A stretch of DNA of 64,000 nt. Source: Sphingobacterium puteale. GTDB taxonomy: Bacteria > Bacteroidota > Bacteroidia > Sphingobacteriales > Sphingobacteriaceae. Each line of letters starts with the position of its first letter. Position 1 is the first letter of the stretch. Shown here piece after piece: positions 8,767 to 17,734 of the stretch. The position numbers were made by a program, and so were the translations under genes. The DNA is taken from contig NZ_RBWS01000017.1 in assembly GCF_003627955.1 (NCBI RefSeq), positions 105,324 to 169,323 of the forward strand, read 5' to 3'. Under the pieces are notes generated by a model. That model had not been told where the DNA came from and made no database searches. It was given only the letters and a program-made list of their open reading frames with translations.

Positions 8767-11145
8767 TTACAGATCAAATTGTATACCCAGATTTGCCATT
8801 GTTCCCGTTCCCTTGATGTAGTAGCGGCCTTCATTGGTCGCGCCACGTACCTCGGCATGGATGGGGTAATAATCCGCATTGAATAGATTATTTATAGAAA
8901 ATAAAAAGGTGAACTTTTGATATTTGTATCTGGTTTGTACGTCGACAAGGTCATAACCCGAAATTGGGTATTTTCCATAGTTATAAGCTTCAGCCGGAAA
9001 AACATCCCTTCCACCCAAATGCAAGTATTGCAGATATACATTCCATTGTTCTGTCAACTTCACATCAGCATTTAAATTGATTTTGAACGGCGAAATAATT
9101 GAGTTGTCCAGCTTGTCTTTATAATTGCCCTCATTTTTCAAATCCTGGCGGCCATCCATATAGCCCAGTACTGTACCCAGGGACAACCATTTTACAGGTT
9201 TTACATTGGCGACAAACTCCAGCCCATAAATACGTTGCGGCACCTGAGAAAGTTCATAATTACCCGGTGTTGAAGTCTCGGCGAATGTAGTACCTTTCTT
9301 AGAAGTACTATAATAACCAGTCAGCTGATAGTCCCAAATGTCCAGCTTACCATTGAAACCCAATTCGAAATTATTAACGACAACGGGCTTGGGGTCGATC
9401 TGGCTCAACGGCACACCATTGCGCAGGATAAGGCCGACATCACCAATGGAATATCCCTGCGAAAATGAGGCAAAAGGCTGGGCGTAGTTATATTTATTAT
9501 ACCGGGTCGAAATGTTAAACACAAAGGCATCTGAATTATTATTTTCACCCGGAGTCAGTTTGCCATTTTTGGTCAGATCCCCGACTTTGAACCTTATATT
9601 TTCATAGCGTACCCCGCCTTTTAGAATCCAGTCAGTACCGATGTTTATTTTGCTCTGAAGGTAAAAGGCCAGGTTGTTCATGTTCATATCAGGCGTCACT
9701 AGCTCATCTTTCAGTGTTTTCTGTACCGTATGGTCTTTTAATAGATCCATGCCATAGATTAGGGACATTTTGGAGGATGCGTCCAGTTGAAATGGAGTGT
9801 TGAAATTTAGCCTTGCTCCTTTGTGATCCGAATAGTTTTGATTATAGGTTTCAAAGACCGTATTCATGTCTTCATAATACAGGCTCAAATTTGCAGCTGT
9901 CTTACCATATTGACCATCATACTTTACATGCAATGCTTTGTTGTAGGGTGTACCGCCATTGATGACTGTATCGGATGGAATACCGATTGCCGGCGATTCA
10001 CCAAATTTACCTGTCGTGCCCACGTACTTGCTATCTTGCAGACTACGATAGTAGTTGCCCATAAACTCTAAACGATGATCCGGAGTGATCTGATAACCGA
10101 TTTTAGCTAGCGCATTATAAGACTTTGTTTCACCCAGCCCATAAAACGGACTGGCCACCGCTGCATCTGAGCTTCGTACTACACCAGTACGCCCGATCTT
10201 GCCTTGGACGACATAATCCCATCGGTCGATCTGTCCGGAAAAGACCTGTGCAATATTGTAACCATAGGTTTCGCTTGGCTTGACCAGGTTCAGAGAATTA
10301 TTGAGGTAAGTTGACGAATTCAGTTTTTTGCCCGTTTGAGGTTTTTTGGTGATATAGTTGATCACACCCCCTGCGGCACCATTACCATACATCGCTGTCG
10401 CACCATTGACCACCTCGATATGGTCTATTGCGCTGGCATCAATCGTACGCAGATCACGCCCCCCATTGCGCAAGGGAGTAGACTGCGGGATACCATCTAT
10501 CAGTACCAGGAAATTACGGCCACGGATCTTGGCGATAAAATTATTCTGGCTTTCTTCGCTCGGTGAGATACTAGGCACTTTTTGCATCAGGATAGAAGGC
10601 AAATTATCGTTTATCTGGCGCTGTTGGTCAAGCACTTTACCTCCGATATAGGTGACCGAGGATGGCACTTCATCCATATGTTCCGCCAAGCGGCTGGCTG
10701 TGACGACTACCTCATCCAGATTACGTTGCTCTGCCGTCAGGGTAATCGTTCCGAGGCTATGCTGCGCATCAAGTAGTTCAATATCGCGGGATACACTGCC
10801 AAACCCTACCGCACTCAAGGTTAGGTGGTATTTCCCGTAATTGACATCTGTTAACTCGAAACGCCCCTCTTTGTCGGACTTGACACTTTTGACGCCATGT
10901 AGCCGAACATGTACGCTCGCTAAAGGAGCGCCTTGTGCATCGACCACCAGACCCACAACCGATCCCTTCTGTTGCATCTTATGAGCAGATAGATCATAAT
11001 GAGATTTGCATTTAAATCCGAAATCCGTGGAGGCTGATGAAGATAACGAAAAAGAACAGCATAATAATGCGGCTGTGATTTTAGTCATGCCATACGGATT
11101 GACTTTTCTTGTTGGTAAAGGTGTGGTAGATAATTCTAGCGCCAT
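8767..11145 (-). CDS. TonB-dependent outer-membrane receptor, first of a tandem pair
   Basis: 792 residues from the first ATG. An internal ATG at 11088-11086 gives a more ordinary signal peptide (MTKITAALLCCSF), so the true start may be residue 20. After it come a carboxypeptidase-regulatory-like domain, a plug (VVVTASR; NFLVLIDGIPQ; GAAGGVINYITK) and a barrel ending in a terminal Leu after aromatic-rich strands. The plug closely matches the next receptor, consistent with gene duplication followed by divergence of the barrel. It heads the iron block; the 246-bp region upstream should contain the promoter and any iron-responsive operator. Confidence 0.87.
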   Translation of the reverse strand: MALELSTTPLPTRKVNPYGMTKITAALLCCSFSLSSSASTDFGFKCKSHYDLSAHKMQQKGSVVGLVVDAQGAPLASVHVRLHGVKSVKSDKEGRFELTDVNYGKYHLTLSAVGFGSVSRDIELLDAQHSLGTITLTAEQRNLDEVVVTASRLAEHMDEVPSSVTYIGGKVLDQQRQINDNLPSILMQKVPSISPSEESQNNFIAKIRGRNFLVLIDGIPQSTPLRNGGRDLRTIDASAIDHIEVVNGATAMYGNGAAGGVINYITKKPQTGKKLNSSTYLNNSLNLVKPSETYGYNIAQVFSGQIDRWDYVVQGKIGRTGVVRSSDAAVASPFYGLGETKSYNALAKIGYQITPDHRLEFMGNYYRSLQDSKYVGTTGKFGESPAIGIPSDTVINGGTPYNKALHVKYDGQYGKTAANLSLYYEDMNTVFETYNQNYSDHKGARLNFNTPFQLDASSKMSLIYGMDLLKDHTVQKTLKDELVTPDMNMNNLAFYLQSKINIGTDWILKGGVRYENIRFKVGDLTKNGKLTPGENNNSDAFVFNISTRYNKYNYAQPFASFSQGYSIGDVGLILRNGVPLSQIDPKPVVVNNFELGFNGKLDIWDYQLTGYYSTSKKGTTFAETSTPGNYELSQVPQRIYGLEFVANVKPVKWLSLGTVLGYMDGRQDLKNEGNYKDKLDNSIISPFKINLNADVKLTEQWNVYLQYLHLGGRDVFPAEAYNYGKYPISGYDLVDVQTRYKYQKFTFLFSINNLFNADYYPIHAEVRGATNEGRYYIKGTGTMANLGIQFDL

Positions 11146-11180
11146 TTAAATTCAAAATAATAACGGGGCCAAATATACAT

Positions 11181-11202
11181 TATTTTAAATAAATCTAAAT
11201 AA
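11181..11202 (-). promoter_or_regulatory. Possible iron-responsive operator upstream of the receptors
   Basis: An AT-rich imperfect dyad (minus strand begins TTATTTAGATTTATTTAA) 36-57 bp before the first ATG of the receptor pair. It vaguely resembles Fur-type boxes of Bacteroidota, but the two half-sites are not fully symmetric, so this is a weak call. Confidence 0.25.
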
Positions 11203-11391
11203 CATGATTCGTTTTACGCGCAAATTCAAATAATTTTTTCTCATTTTGGTTCTTATATAAATTGTGGTTGGCTTTTTCGATCTGGATATAGCCATAGAAT
11301 TATGATAAGGGCACCTGTTGTGTAAACTTTATCTGAAGGAAGCGCCGCGAAATTTAAACTAAATACAAGCGTAAAGAATGAGCGTATATTT

Positions 11392-11634
11392 TTGGTTCAT
11401 CTTCGGCAGATTATGAAGCAACCGGACAAATCTATAAAAGCATTTTATGCGGCATTACAGCGAAACTTGAAAAAGATTCCCGATTTACGCAATAGCCTGA
11501 CAACTGGAACTAAAAAGCATTATTACTTACCGACATCGAAAACTATTATTCCGCAAAACGCGCATTGCCGTCTTGTCAAAGTGCCCTGGGAAGAACATTG
11601 TCCTCGCTTGAGTATGGTTTATAAACAGGAATAA
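11392..11634 (+). CDS. Small hypothetical protein, doubtful
   Basis: 80 codons, or 73 from the ATG at 11413. Basic protein with no recognised domain, no signal peptide and no clear ribosome site. It directly precedes a decayed cold-shock gene, so it may be another relic or a chance open frame. Confidence 0.3.
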   Translation: MVHLRQIMKQPDKSIKAFYAALQRNLKKIPDLRNSLTTGTKKHYYLPTSKTIIPQNAHCRLVKVPWEEHCPRLSMVYKQE

Positions 11635-11641
11635 TAATACC

Positions 11642-11697
11642 ATGAAGGAAGGAACAGTAAAATTCTATAACCAATAAAAGGTTTCGGTTTATTTTCC
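11642..11697 (+). pseudogene. Cold-shock protein gene remnant
   Basis: ATG at 11642 begins MKEGTVKFYNQ, the N-terminus of CspA-type proteins, and then meets TAA at 11675-11677. One frame over, the next codons (11677-11691) read KGFGL, the continuation of the cold-shock RNP1 region. A one-base deletion thus explains the break. The similarity stops there; the remaining ~50 residues of a normal CSP are missing, replaced by the end of the converging membrane-protein gene. Confidence 0.7.
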
Positions 11698-12138
11698 ATG
11701 ATTGCGCATCGCTTTTATGGCCAGCGCCGCTGCCATTCCACCGATAATATACCAGGCGACGGTCATTATTTTTGTGCGTTCGGTCTTTTTTATCGGTTTG
11801 GCATCGAGTCCGGCCTGCTCCGGGATTGTCAATGTCGCCAGCCCGACGACTGTCCCGAGCAGCGCTCCGCGAAGAAGGGTATGTTTATCGCCGCCATAAC
11901 CGATCATGCTGTATAACATCGCATTTGAAGCAACATCAGCACCAAAGGTAGCCGCTACTAGGGCATTTCCCTTTGGTGGTTCAAATCCGGCAGCACGCAC
12001 CGTCTTTTTCATTGCCTCCTCACCTATTTCATCAATTGCCGGCGCTTTGGCATCAAATCTTTTTGCTGCGCTGTGGACCACATTGAGGATTATCGCTCCG
12101 ATTAGTCCACCTAACATATTCTTGTTAAATACATTCAT
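11689..12138 (-). CDS. Hypothetical membrane protein, Ala/Gly-rich
   Basis: 149 residues. Hydrophobic stretches lie near residues 8-24, 62-80, 88-106 and 126-143, suggesting three or four membrane-associated helices. The middle has a conserved-looking AAGFEPPKGN segment. I do not recognise the family. Its 3' end overlaps the cold-shock remnant on the other strand. Confidence 0.6.
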   Translation of the reverse strand: MNVFNKNMLGGLIGAIILNVVHSAAKRFDAKAPAIDEIGEEAMKKTVRAAGFEPPKGNALVAATFGADVASNAMLYSMIGYGGDKHTLLRGALLGTVVGLATLTIPEQAGLDAKPIKKTERTKIMTVAWYIIGGMAAALAIKAMRNHGK

Positions 12139-12264
12139 TTTATCTTCTATTAGTTCTCAACCTCCTGTACATTTGGAGGCGGATTACTTTAAGAACATCG
12201 GATGACGCAAAATAGTTCAGATTGTATCGCACTATACGGACCAGAGTGTATCTCCTATAAGAGT

Positions 12265-12906
12265 TTAAAAGGGCAGATATTTGTCGGGCAGCTGATCAGG
12301 TCTATATTGTTTTTTGAAGTTTACCTTCCAGCTAAATAACAGGAGTAACAGGAAACTGACAGCGAAGAACAGACTCCAACCATAGGATCCTATTTTCCAG
12401 GTAAGCGGCAACAAAATAAGGATAAATGACATCAGGATCCAGATCAGGATTTTTTTCCATGAGTTTCCATGGGTGAGGCTAATGGGATAACTTATGCCAT
12501 GCCTACTGATGCGCTCGTGTAAAGCCGTCACAAAATTACTATAAGCCATCCTATTGGCTTTTACCGAGGCAATATCTATTTCGTTTGTCTTAGGACGTTC
12601 GAGTTCTTCTCCGTCCCTTTCGATAAAGAACGTCACGCTCTTAAGATGGATATGTTTCCTGTCTTTAAAATAAATATCGATGGTATGCCATGTAATATCC
12701 GAAAGCCCTAAATGAATTTTATGGATGTCTTCATAATAAAATTTATGTTGTTCTGTCAGACCATTTTTTGTCTGCACTTTACAGTATATGCTATCTTCGT
12801 GCAGATAACAGCTGATCCGTTTTCTGTTGCGGGCGATGTAATGATAGTATATGGGAAATGAATGCTGCATAACCTGTTTCGTTCGAAAATAATAAATATT
12901 ATACAT
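12265..12906 (-). CDS. Hypothetical protein with two C-terminal membrane helices
   Basis: 213 residues from the first ATG; the Met at residue 13 (position 12870) is an equally plausible start. Residues ~20-135 form a soluble, beta-rich domain. Two adjacent hydrophobic helices follow (about 152-170 and 174-191) with a short basic tail. The layout is like small bacterial proteins with a PH-like soluble domain next to a hairpin membrane anchor, but I cannot name the family. It is divergent from the pseudogene at 12971. Confidence 0.6.
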   Translation of the reverse strand: MYNIYYFRTKQVMQHSFPIYYHYIARNRKRISCYLHEDSIYCKVQTKNGLTEQHKFYYEDIHKIHLGLSDITWHTIDIYFKDRKHIHLKSVTFFIERDGEELERPKTNEIDIASVKANRMAYSNFVTALHERISRHGISYPISLTHGNSWKKILIWILMSFILILLPLTWKIGSYGWSLFFAVSFLLLLLFSWKVNFKKQYRPDQLPDKYLPF

Positions 12907-12970
12907 AACATCAATTCATTCCTTTTAAGATTCTTATCGCCTTTCATAAGGTTATCGGGTCTTTTGAGGA

Positions 12971-13734
12971 GTGCTGTTCAATGCCGATTTTGTGGATATT
13001 ATTCCTACGGACCATGCAGTGAAACTTTTCTCGGAGGACATTATTGAGCTGATTGTTAATTTTTCGGATATCGCCCTGTGGAAATCTAAATTTCCTGAAC
13101 AGAGTTGGATCCTGAAAGGTTTTTCCCTGATGACCCTTTTCGATGCCACGACGGAGAACGCTGTATCCAGCTTCAAAAGTAACTTGCTGCGTGAAGATAC
13201 GCCTGCCCAGCTAGAAGAAATTCGGGACATATTCAGATCCATTTATAGAATAGACGATCTGCGGATCGGACTGACGCCATTTGAAAAAATCAGGGAAGAC
13301 TTTAATCTGAGAATCGTCGAAAAACAGCTGTACAGCCACCTGCTTTATGAATCAACGATAGCCAAGTGTGAAGAAATGCTTTGTAATGAAACCTTAGAAA
13401 ACATGCTTAAAACGCAAGGGCTTTTGGTTGTTCCGGATATTGGCCAGTGCTCGGCATCCACCCCGATCTCCATCCATTTCAAAATGGATGAAAAACAGTT
13501 TGATATCGACGGATCCTACAACGTCCGTTACGAAATTGCTAAAAAACGCATCGACAAAGCCAAAATAAAAGGGTCTATTCTCATGTACATGAAGAAAACG
13601 AGTATTTGAATTATATCAATTTGTTGCAGCACAAAGACTTATTGAACGATGATGTCGAAAAATTAGAGGAGGAGGATTTACAGGGTCTGATCGGTCTCAA
13701 AGCCATCCGTTTTGGGGTTCCGGGCATAAGATAA
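12971..13734 (+). pseudogene. Decayed GAF-type protein gene: frameshifted, internally deleted
   Basis: The frame from 12971 gives 212 residues ending in TGA at 13607-13609. After about 13575 the similarity to coding sequence moves to another frame (13576-13734), reading SHVHEENEYLNYINLLQH and ending GVPGIR-stop. The segments match, in order, what I recall of ~750-800-residue GAF-domain proteins of Sphingobacteriaceae: an early FSEDIIE...SWILKGF block, the TENAVSSFKSNLL block, then a jump near 13440 to the late VRYEIAKKRIDKA block and C-terminus. So the N-terminus and most of the middle are gone. The family match is from memory; the frame switch is visible directly. Confidence 0.65.
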
Positions 13735-13938
13735 ATTATCGGGACCTTCAGATGTAGTTCCACCAACAATATACCAAAAGACATAGAGACATTTTTCCGA
13801 AAAACAAAATCTTACAAATCACCTCAACAATTCCATAGGCGAAATTTTGTTAGTATTGCGAATTTTACCTGTGATTAAACTTGTTATACCTCAGGTTTCT
13901 GACAGGATTAATTTCAACTGTATTAACGGAAATTTCTT

Positions 13939-14433
13939 ATGGATAAAAATGATATAAAAAATACGAATCTCGTTAGGAAGTCAATAACACATACCAAGGC
14001 GCTTTTATCAACCAGAAAAATCCGCCAGCTCAAAGTATCCGATCTTATTTCAGCATTGAATCTCTCCAGAAGTAAGTTCTTTCGTTTCTTTGGAAATATG
14101 AATATCATTTTGGAGCTGGTCATCTCAGAGGAGCTTGAGCGCAGTTATGAGCTTATTGCGCGTACTCTTTTGGCAGGTCCGGACAATCCGCATCTGATAG
14201 CCGAGCTCAATCTTCTTCGGGCAATCTATTTCAGGAAGAATAGCATACTTTATAATTATTACAACGGCATATTTTCCCTGCCCAAAAGATATGCTACGTT
14301 AATACAGGCCGTCACAACAAAAGAGCAACAATTGTATATGAGTATCTTGTCAAAACAAAAGAATCATATGGCAGCTGACCACAGCCGGATAAAACTACTG
14401 CCATTATTTCAAGATAAGACAATCAACCAATAG
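13939..14433 (+). CDS. TetR-like transcriptional regulator
   Basis: 164 residues. The N-terminal region (about 28-65) has the TetR pattern: a helix, a hydrophobic LKVSDLISAL helix, a recognition helix (SRSKFFRFF) and the following hydrophobic NIILELVISEE helix. The C-terminal part is shorter than usual (~100 residues), so the ligand domain is reduced. It is the first gene of the plus-strand efflux cluster and may repress it. The ATG is preceded by a 200-bp gap after the GAF pseudogene. Confidence 0.7.
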   Translation: MDKNDIKNTNLVRKSITHTKALLSTRKIRQLKVSDLISALNLSRSKFFRFFGNMNIILELVISEELERSYELIARTLLAGPDNPHLIAELNLLRAIYFRKNSILYNYYNGIFSLPKRYATLIQAVTTKEQQLYMSILSKQKNHMAADHSRIKLLPLFQDKTINQ

Positions 14434-14537
14434 TCGCCATCCTTGCATATCAGTAAATTTCACAACTCTTATACGGAATACCATAGTAATTCCCCGATAT
14501 GTAATCAGGAAATTTGTAGGACTAAAACAAATTCAAG

Positions 14538-14783
14538 ATGAAAAATGTAACATTGAGCATACCCGATATGCAGAGCACACACTGTCAAGCAAGAGTGAAC
14601 GCTGTGATCAACACGTTTGAGGAAGTTAAAATTGAAAAATTGGAAGCAGGAAAGCTTACTGTCTTAATTGGACGCAATGAAATCGAAGAAGAACTGCTGT
14701 CCGCGATCAAGAACGCAGGTTATACTGTAATTGCCGAGCGTAATGAAAATTCTTCAAGCTGCACAACAGGCTGTTGTGGTTAG
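14538..14783 (+). CDS. HMA-type metal-binding protein with altered metal site
   Basis: 81 residues with the beta-alpha-beta-beta-alpha-beta length and pattern of CopZ/MerP proteins. The usual MxCxxC loop reads DMQSTHC, so the first Cys is replaced by Ser and only Cys16 remains. A Cys-rich tail (SSCTTGCCG) adds three Cys that could supply ligands instead. It is followed 58 bp later by a small AraC-like regulator; the pair equals the two halves of the fused gene at 16840. Likely role: sensing or delivering a soft metal, unproven. Confidence 0.75.
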   Translation: MKNVTLSIPDMQSTHCQARVNAVINTFEEVKIEKLEAGKLTVLIGRNEIEEELLSAIKNAGYTVIAERNENSSSCTTGCCG

Positions 14784-14841
14784 TGCCTAGAAGTGTGAAT
14801 TTAATAGGAATTCTTGCGAAAGACTCTTTTTATTAAAAGTT

Positions 14842-15249
14842 ATGATAAATATGTACAATTCAGATGAATGGCCGAATATGATAATGAAAGTTTATCATGT
14901 AGCGGAGCAGATCATTCAATCGCAATTGGAAACCGGAAAATCCGTCCAATTTGCACTGGAACTTAGCCACGAACTAAAAACAGATTATCAGGAGTTGAAC
15001 AGTCTGTTCCTTGCCCGATGTGATATGAGTCTGGAAGCGATTTTTCTTAAACAGATTGTCGAGAAAGTTAAAGAGCTGCTTGTGTATACTGAGCAGCCTC
15101 TTTCACAGATCGCAAAAGCACTAGGCTACGAAACATCAAATGACCTATCGGAGCAATTAATGCACTATACCGGGTTAACATCAGCACACTTCAAGCGTAT
15201 TCGAAAAATCAAACTTGAGAACATCAGTCGGCAGCAGAACAAAATATAG
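14842..15249 (+). CDS. Small AraC-type HTH protein
   Basis: 135 residues. The C-terminal ~75 residues contain the AraC second helix-turn-helix (LSQIAKALGYETSNDLSEQL) and the closing TSAHFKRIR, while the first HTH is barely recognisable. The first ATG codon is followed by a second at residue 4. It matches the C-terminal part of the HMA-AraC fusion at 16840-17415 but lacks the metal-binding domain, which is encoded separately just upstream. Confidence 0.75.
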   Translation: MINMYNSDEWPNMIMKVYHVAEQIIQSQLETGKSVQFALELSHELKTDYQELNSLFLARCDMSLEAIFLKQIVEKVKELLVYTEQPLSQIAKALGYETSNDLSEQLMHYTGLTSAHFKRIRKIKLENISRQQNKI

Positions 15250-15291
15250 CTGATTGGCACTTATGAACATGGTCACACAAGGAATCATAAC

Positions 15292-16362
15292 ATGAAAAAA
15301 TATATCTGGCATACACATACAATTGTAAAGGAAACAGACGATACCGTAACAATATCCTTCGATACAAGGGGGCATCCTATGGCCTATCTGCCCGGACAGT
15401 ACCTGAATGTCCGATTTAATTTCAACGGCGAATCACTCATACGGCCTTATTCATTGAGTTCCATACCCTCAGATCACTATCCGGCGATTACGGTTAAAAA
15501 GGTTAAAGGCGGTAAGGTAAGTTCCTATATTGTAGATCATGCAGCGAATATTGGGACATGGAATATAGAGGGACCATTTGGGAATTTTATTTTGGATCAA
15601 AAGATAGCAGATCGACAGCAGGTTGTTCTGCTGGCAGGGGGAAGCGGTATTTCACCATTATTTTCGATGTTGAAGAGTATCGGCGTTATAAATCATACTC
15701 CCTTATTGATTTACAGTAGCAAATCACCGGAACAGACTATTTTCCGGAATTCATTAGCATCACTTGAAGCGGATCGCAGGCTGGATATTTTCTATTCTTT
15801 TACGGATCCGGAATTTGTTTCCACAAAAATAAACCATATCCCCGGGAGGTTTTCTTTACTTGTGCTCCGGTCGGTTGTCAAAAGGCTTGTTCCGGAACTT
15901 AATGACACGCAATACTATATCTGTGGTCCGGTTGCGTTGATGGATCTCTACCGGGATGCACTGATAGGCCTGAAAATTCCGGAGGAAAATATCCATATGG
16001 AATATTTCAGCGCGATATCCGGAAATGCGGTCAATTTTGAAAGCGGTGGCTGCACTAATGAGGTTATCGTCACACATTTCGAGGATACTTATGTCAGTGA
16101 TGAAATACAGACGTTTGAATGTACTTCTCTTATCAGCGTTAAATCGGGGCAATCGTTATTGGAGGCCATGAAGATACATGATATCAATGTAGCAAGTTCT
16201 TGCAACAACGGAACTTGCGGTGCATGCTGGGCGGTCAAAACAGCGGGTACAATTCATATGCTCCGTCATGATGCGTTGCCCGAGCAGGATATTGCAGCGG
16301 GAATAATATTGCTCTGTCAAAGTTATCCCCAAAATGGGGATGTATGTGTTACTCTACAGTAA
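15292..16362 (+). CDS. NAD(P)H oxidoreductase with FAD and plant-type 2Fe-2S domains (PaaE/Hcr-like)
   Basis: 356 residues. Order: FAD-binding barrel with RPYSLSS (51-57), nucleotide-binding domain with GGSGISP (116-122) and CGP (211-213), then a C-terminal ferredoxin domain with Cys304, Cys309, Cys312 and Cys342 (C-x4-C-x2-C-x29-C). This is the layout of PaaE and similar reductases that pass electrons from NAD(P)H to an oxygenase or other acceptor. No oxygenase component is adjacent. It lies between two HMA/AraC regulatory units and so may serve metal or oxidative stress rather than aromatic catabolism. Confidence 0.88.
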   Translation: MKKYIWHTHTIVKETDDTVTISFDTRGHPMAYLPGQYLNVRFNFNGESLIRPYSLSSIPSDHYPAITVKKVKGGKVSSYIVDHAANIGTWNIEGPFGNFILDQKIADRQQVVLLAGGSGISPLFSMLKSIGVINHTPLLIYSSKSPEQTIFRNSLASLEADRRLDIFYSFTDPEFVSTKINHIPGRFSLLVLRSVVKRLVPELNDTQYYICGPVALMDLYRDALIGLKIPEENIHMEYFSAISGNAVNFESGGCTNEVIVTHFEDTYVSDEIQTFECTSLISVKSGQSLLEAMKIHDINVASSCNNGTCGACWAVKTAGTIHMLRHDALPEQDIAAGIILLCQSYPQNGDVCVTLQ

Positions 16363-16372
16363 CACATACGGC

Positions 16373-16639
16373 TCAAAAATTTTCCTTCAACAGTTCCTTA
16401 AGATTCCGATGCTGCAGACACAGTTCCGTATACATCATTTTCAACCTGTTGTTCTCCTCGTTCAAATTCACCAGTACCGCCAGAATATCCGTTGCGACAT
16501 CCTTATATTTATCTTTCAATTCGTAAACCGTTGCGCCATATACCCCATATTTATCAAAAAGCTCCAAGCCACTTTTTCCCGAATTATAGTCTTTCAGCAC
16601 CTTGCTGATCTGATGTTCATTAATTGCTCTGTTATTCAT
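16373..16639 (-). CDS. Stand-alone IS3-type OrfA-like HTH protein
   Basis: 88 residues. It has the helix-turn-helix of IS3-family OrfA (QISKVLKDYNSGKSGLELF, then ATVYELKDKY) and the following leucine-zipper-like NRLKMMYTELCLQ helix. No OrfB with an integrase core follows; the gene's 3' side abuts the oxidoreductase gene. It is either a relic of an insertion sequence or a captured DNA-binding protein. Confidence 0.6.
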   Translation of the reverse strand: MNNRAINEHQISKVLKDYNSGKSGLELFDKYGVYGATVYELKDKYKDVATDILAVLVNLNEENNRLKMMYTELCLQHRNLKELLKENF

Positions 16640-16839
16640 CTTGCTAACCTATTATTATCTGTTTCAAAGTTCCGAAAGATCAATGGGGCCGGCTATATAT
16701 TTTTCCCCCCTTTATGTTATAACATTTTATGTAGCCAAAAGGAATAACCTAAAATTTCGCAAATCTAAGATGGAATATCATATAATCATATTTAGCACAA
16801 ATGCTGAATTTTAACTGAATAAAAAAGAGGGACAAATGC

Positions 16840-17415
16840 ATGATGAAAACTGTGACTCTGTTAATAAAAGGAATGGTGTGCTATAGATGCATATACGTAC
16901 TGGAAAGAGAAATGACGATTCTAGGTTTTGAGGTCCTGGACATTATGCTGGGACAAGTCGTACTAAGGGCTACAGATGATTTTCCGCAAAAGATGGATAC
17001 AATGGAACTGATGCTGAAAGGAAACGGCTTCGAATTACTTTACGAAAAAAAACAGAAGATAGTCAATGGTATAAAAGAGTATGTTGAAAAAGGTATCGAC
17101 ATGCAGTTAGCGAGTGGGGTCCCGACCCGGTTTGCCACCTTGATCAGCGATCAGCTAAACAAGCAATACGATACCCTGAGCGCCCTATTTTCGTCGACTG
17201 AAGGTATAACGCTTGAAAAATATATTATTTTTAGGAAACTCGAAAAAGTAAAACAATTGTTGATTTACACCGAAATGTCCCTGACAGAAATTGCCTATGC
17301 CATGGGGTACAGCAGTCAGGCATACTTATCCAACCAACTAAAAAAATACACAGGCTTCACGTCTGGCCATTTTAAACAGGCTAGGAATTCAACCGAGCTA
17401 CTGAAACACCAGTAG
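16840..17415 (+). CDS. HMA-AraC fusion regulator
   Basis: 191 residues; the ATG at 16843 is an alternative start. Residues 4-75 form an HMA-like ferredoxin fold with an intact-looking GMVCYRC metal loop (11-17). Residues ~120-187 carry an AraC-type HTH (LTEIAYAMGYSSQAYLSNQL; TSGHFKQAR). This type of fusion recurs in Bacteroidota next to metal-handling genes. It likely senses a soft metal through the CxxC pair and activates the RND operon that starts 320 bp downstream. It is a full-length relative of the split pair at 14538 and 14842. Confidence 0.8.
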   Translation: MMKTVTLLIKGMVCYRCIYVLEREMTILGFEVLDIMLGQVVLRATDDFPQKMDTMELMLKGNGFELLYEKKQKIVNGIKEYVEKGIDMQLASGVPTRFATLISDQLNKQYDTLSALFSSTEGITLEKYIIFRKLEKVKQLLIYTEMSLTEIAYAMGYSSQAYLSNQLKKYTGFTSGHFKQARNSTELLKHQ

Positions 17416-17734
17416 CTCGCCTTGTTTATACTCCCCTACGTTTATACATCCTACCTGTGCATTTAATCTATTAACGACAAAGAGAGCTTTACCTTCTGAT
17501 GCGCGGGCAATATATCTTAGCTGGCATCTGCCAGCATCCGAGAGGGTATCGGAGTTGCCGTGAAAATCAGTAAATCTTATAAATCGAATAAGGAGTTGCA
17601 TACGCTTCGCCTGAATGAGTATCATCAATTTTGTATTCGGGTAAACCACCGGCGCAATGCCGGGAAAATTCCAATGATCAATCGATAAAAATAGTAGCGT
17701 TCAATCATTTATTGCACAATTAAAAAGCAAGACC
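17416..17734. other. Intergenic region before the efflux operon
   Basis: It should contain the promoter and regulator site of the RND operon. A minus-strand open frame (17398-17649) has no recognisable domain and overlaps the end of the regulator gene; I do not call it. A short GC-rich hairpin (CCGGC/GCCGG) lies near 17651-17665. Confidence 0.45.

Noticed and set aside
17398..17649. 83-codon minus-strand open frame before the efflux operon
   Set aside because: Overlaps the regulator end, no domain and no plausible start context.
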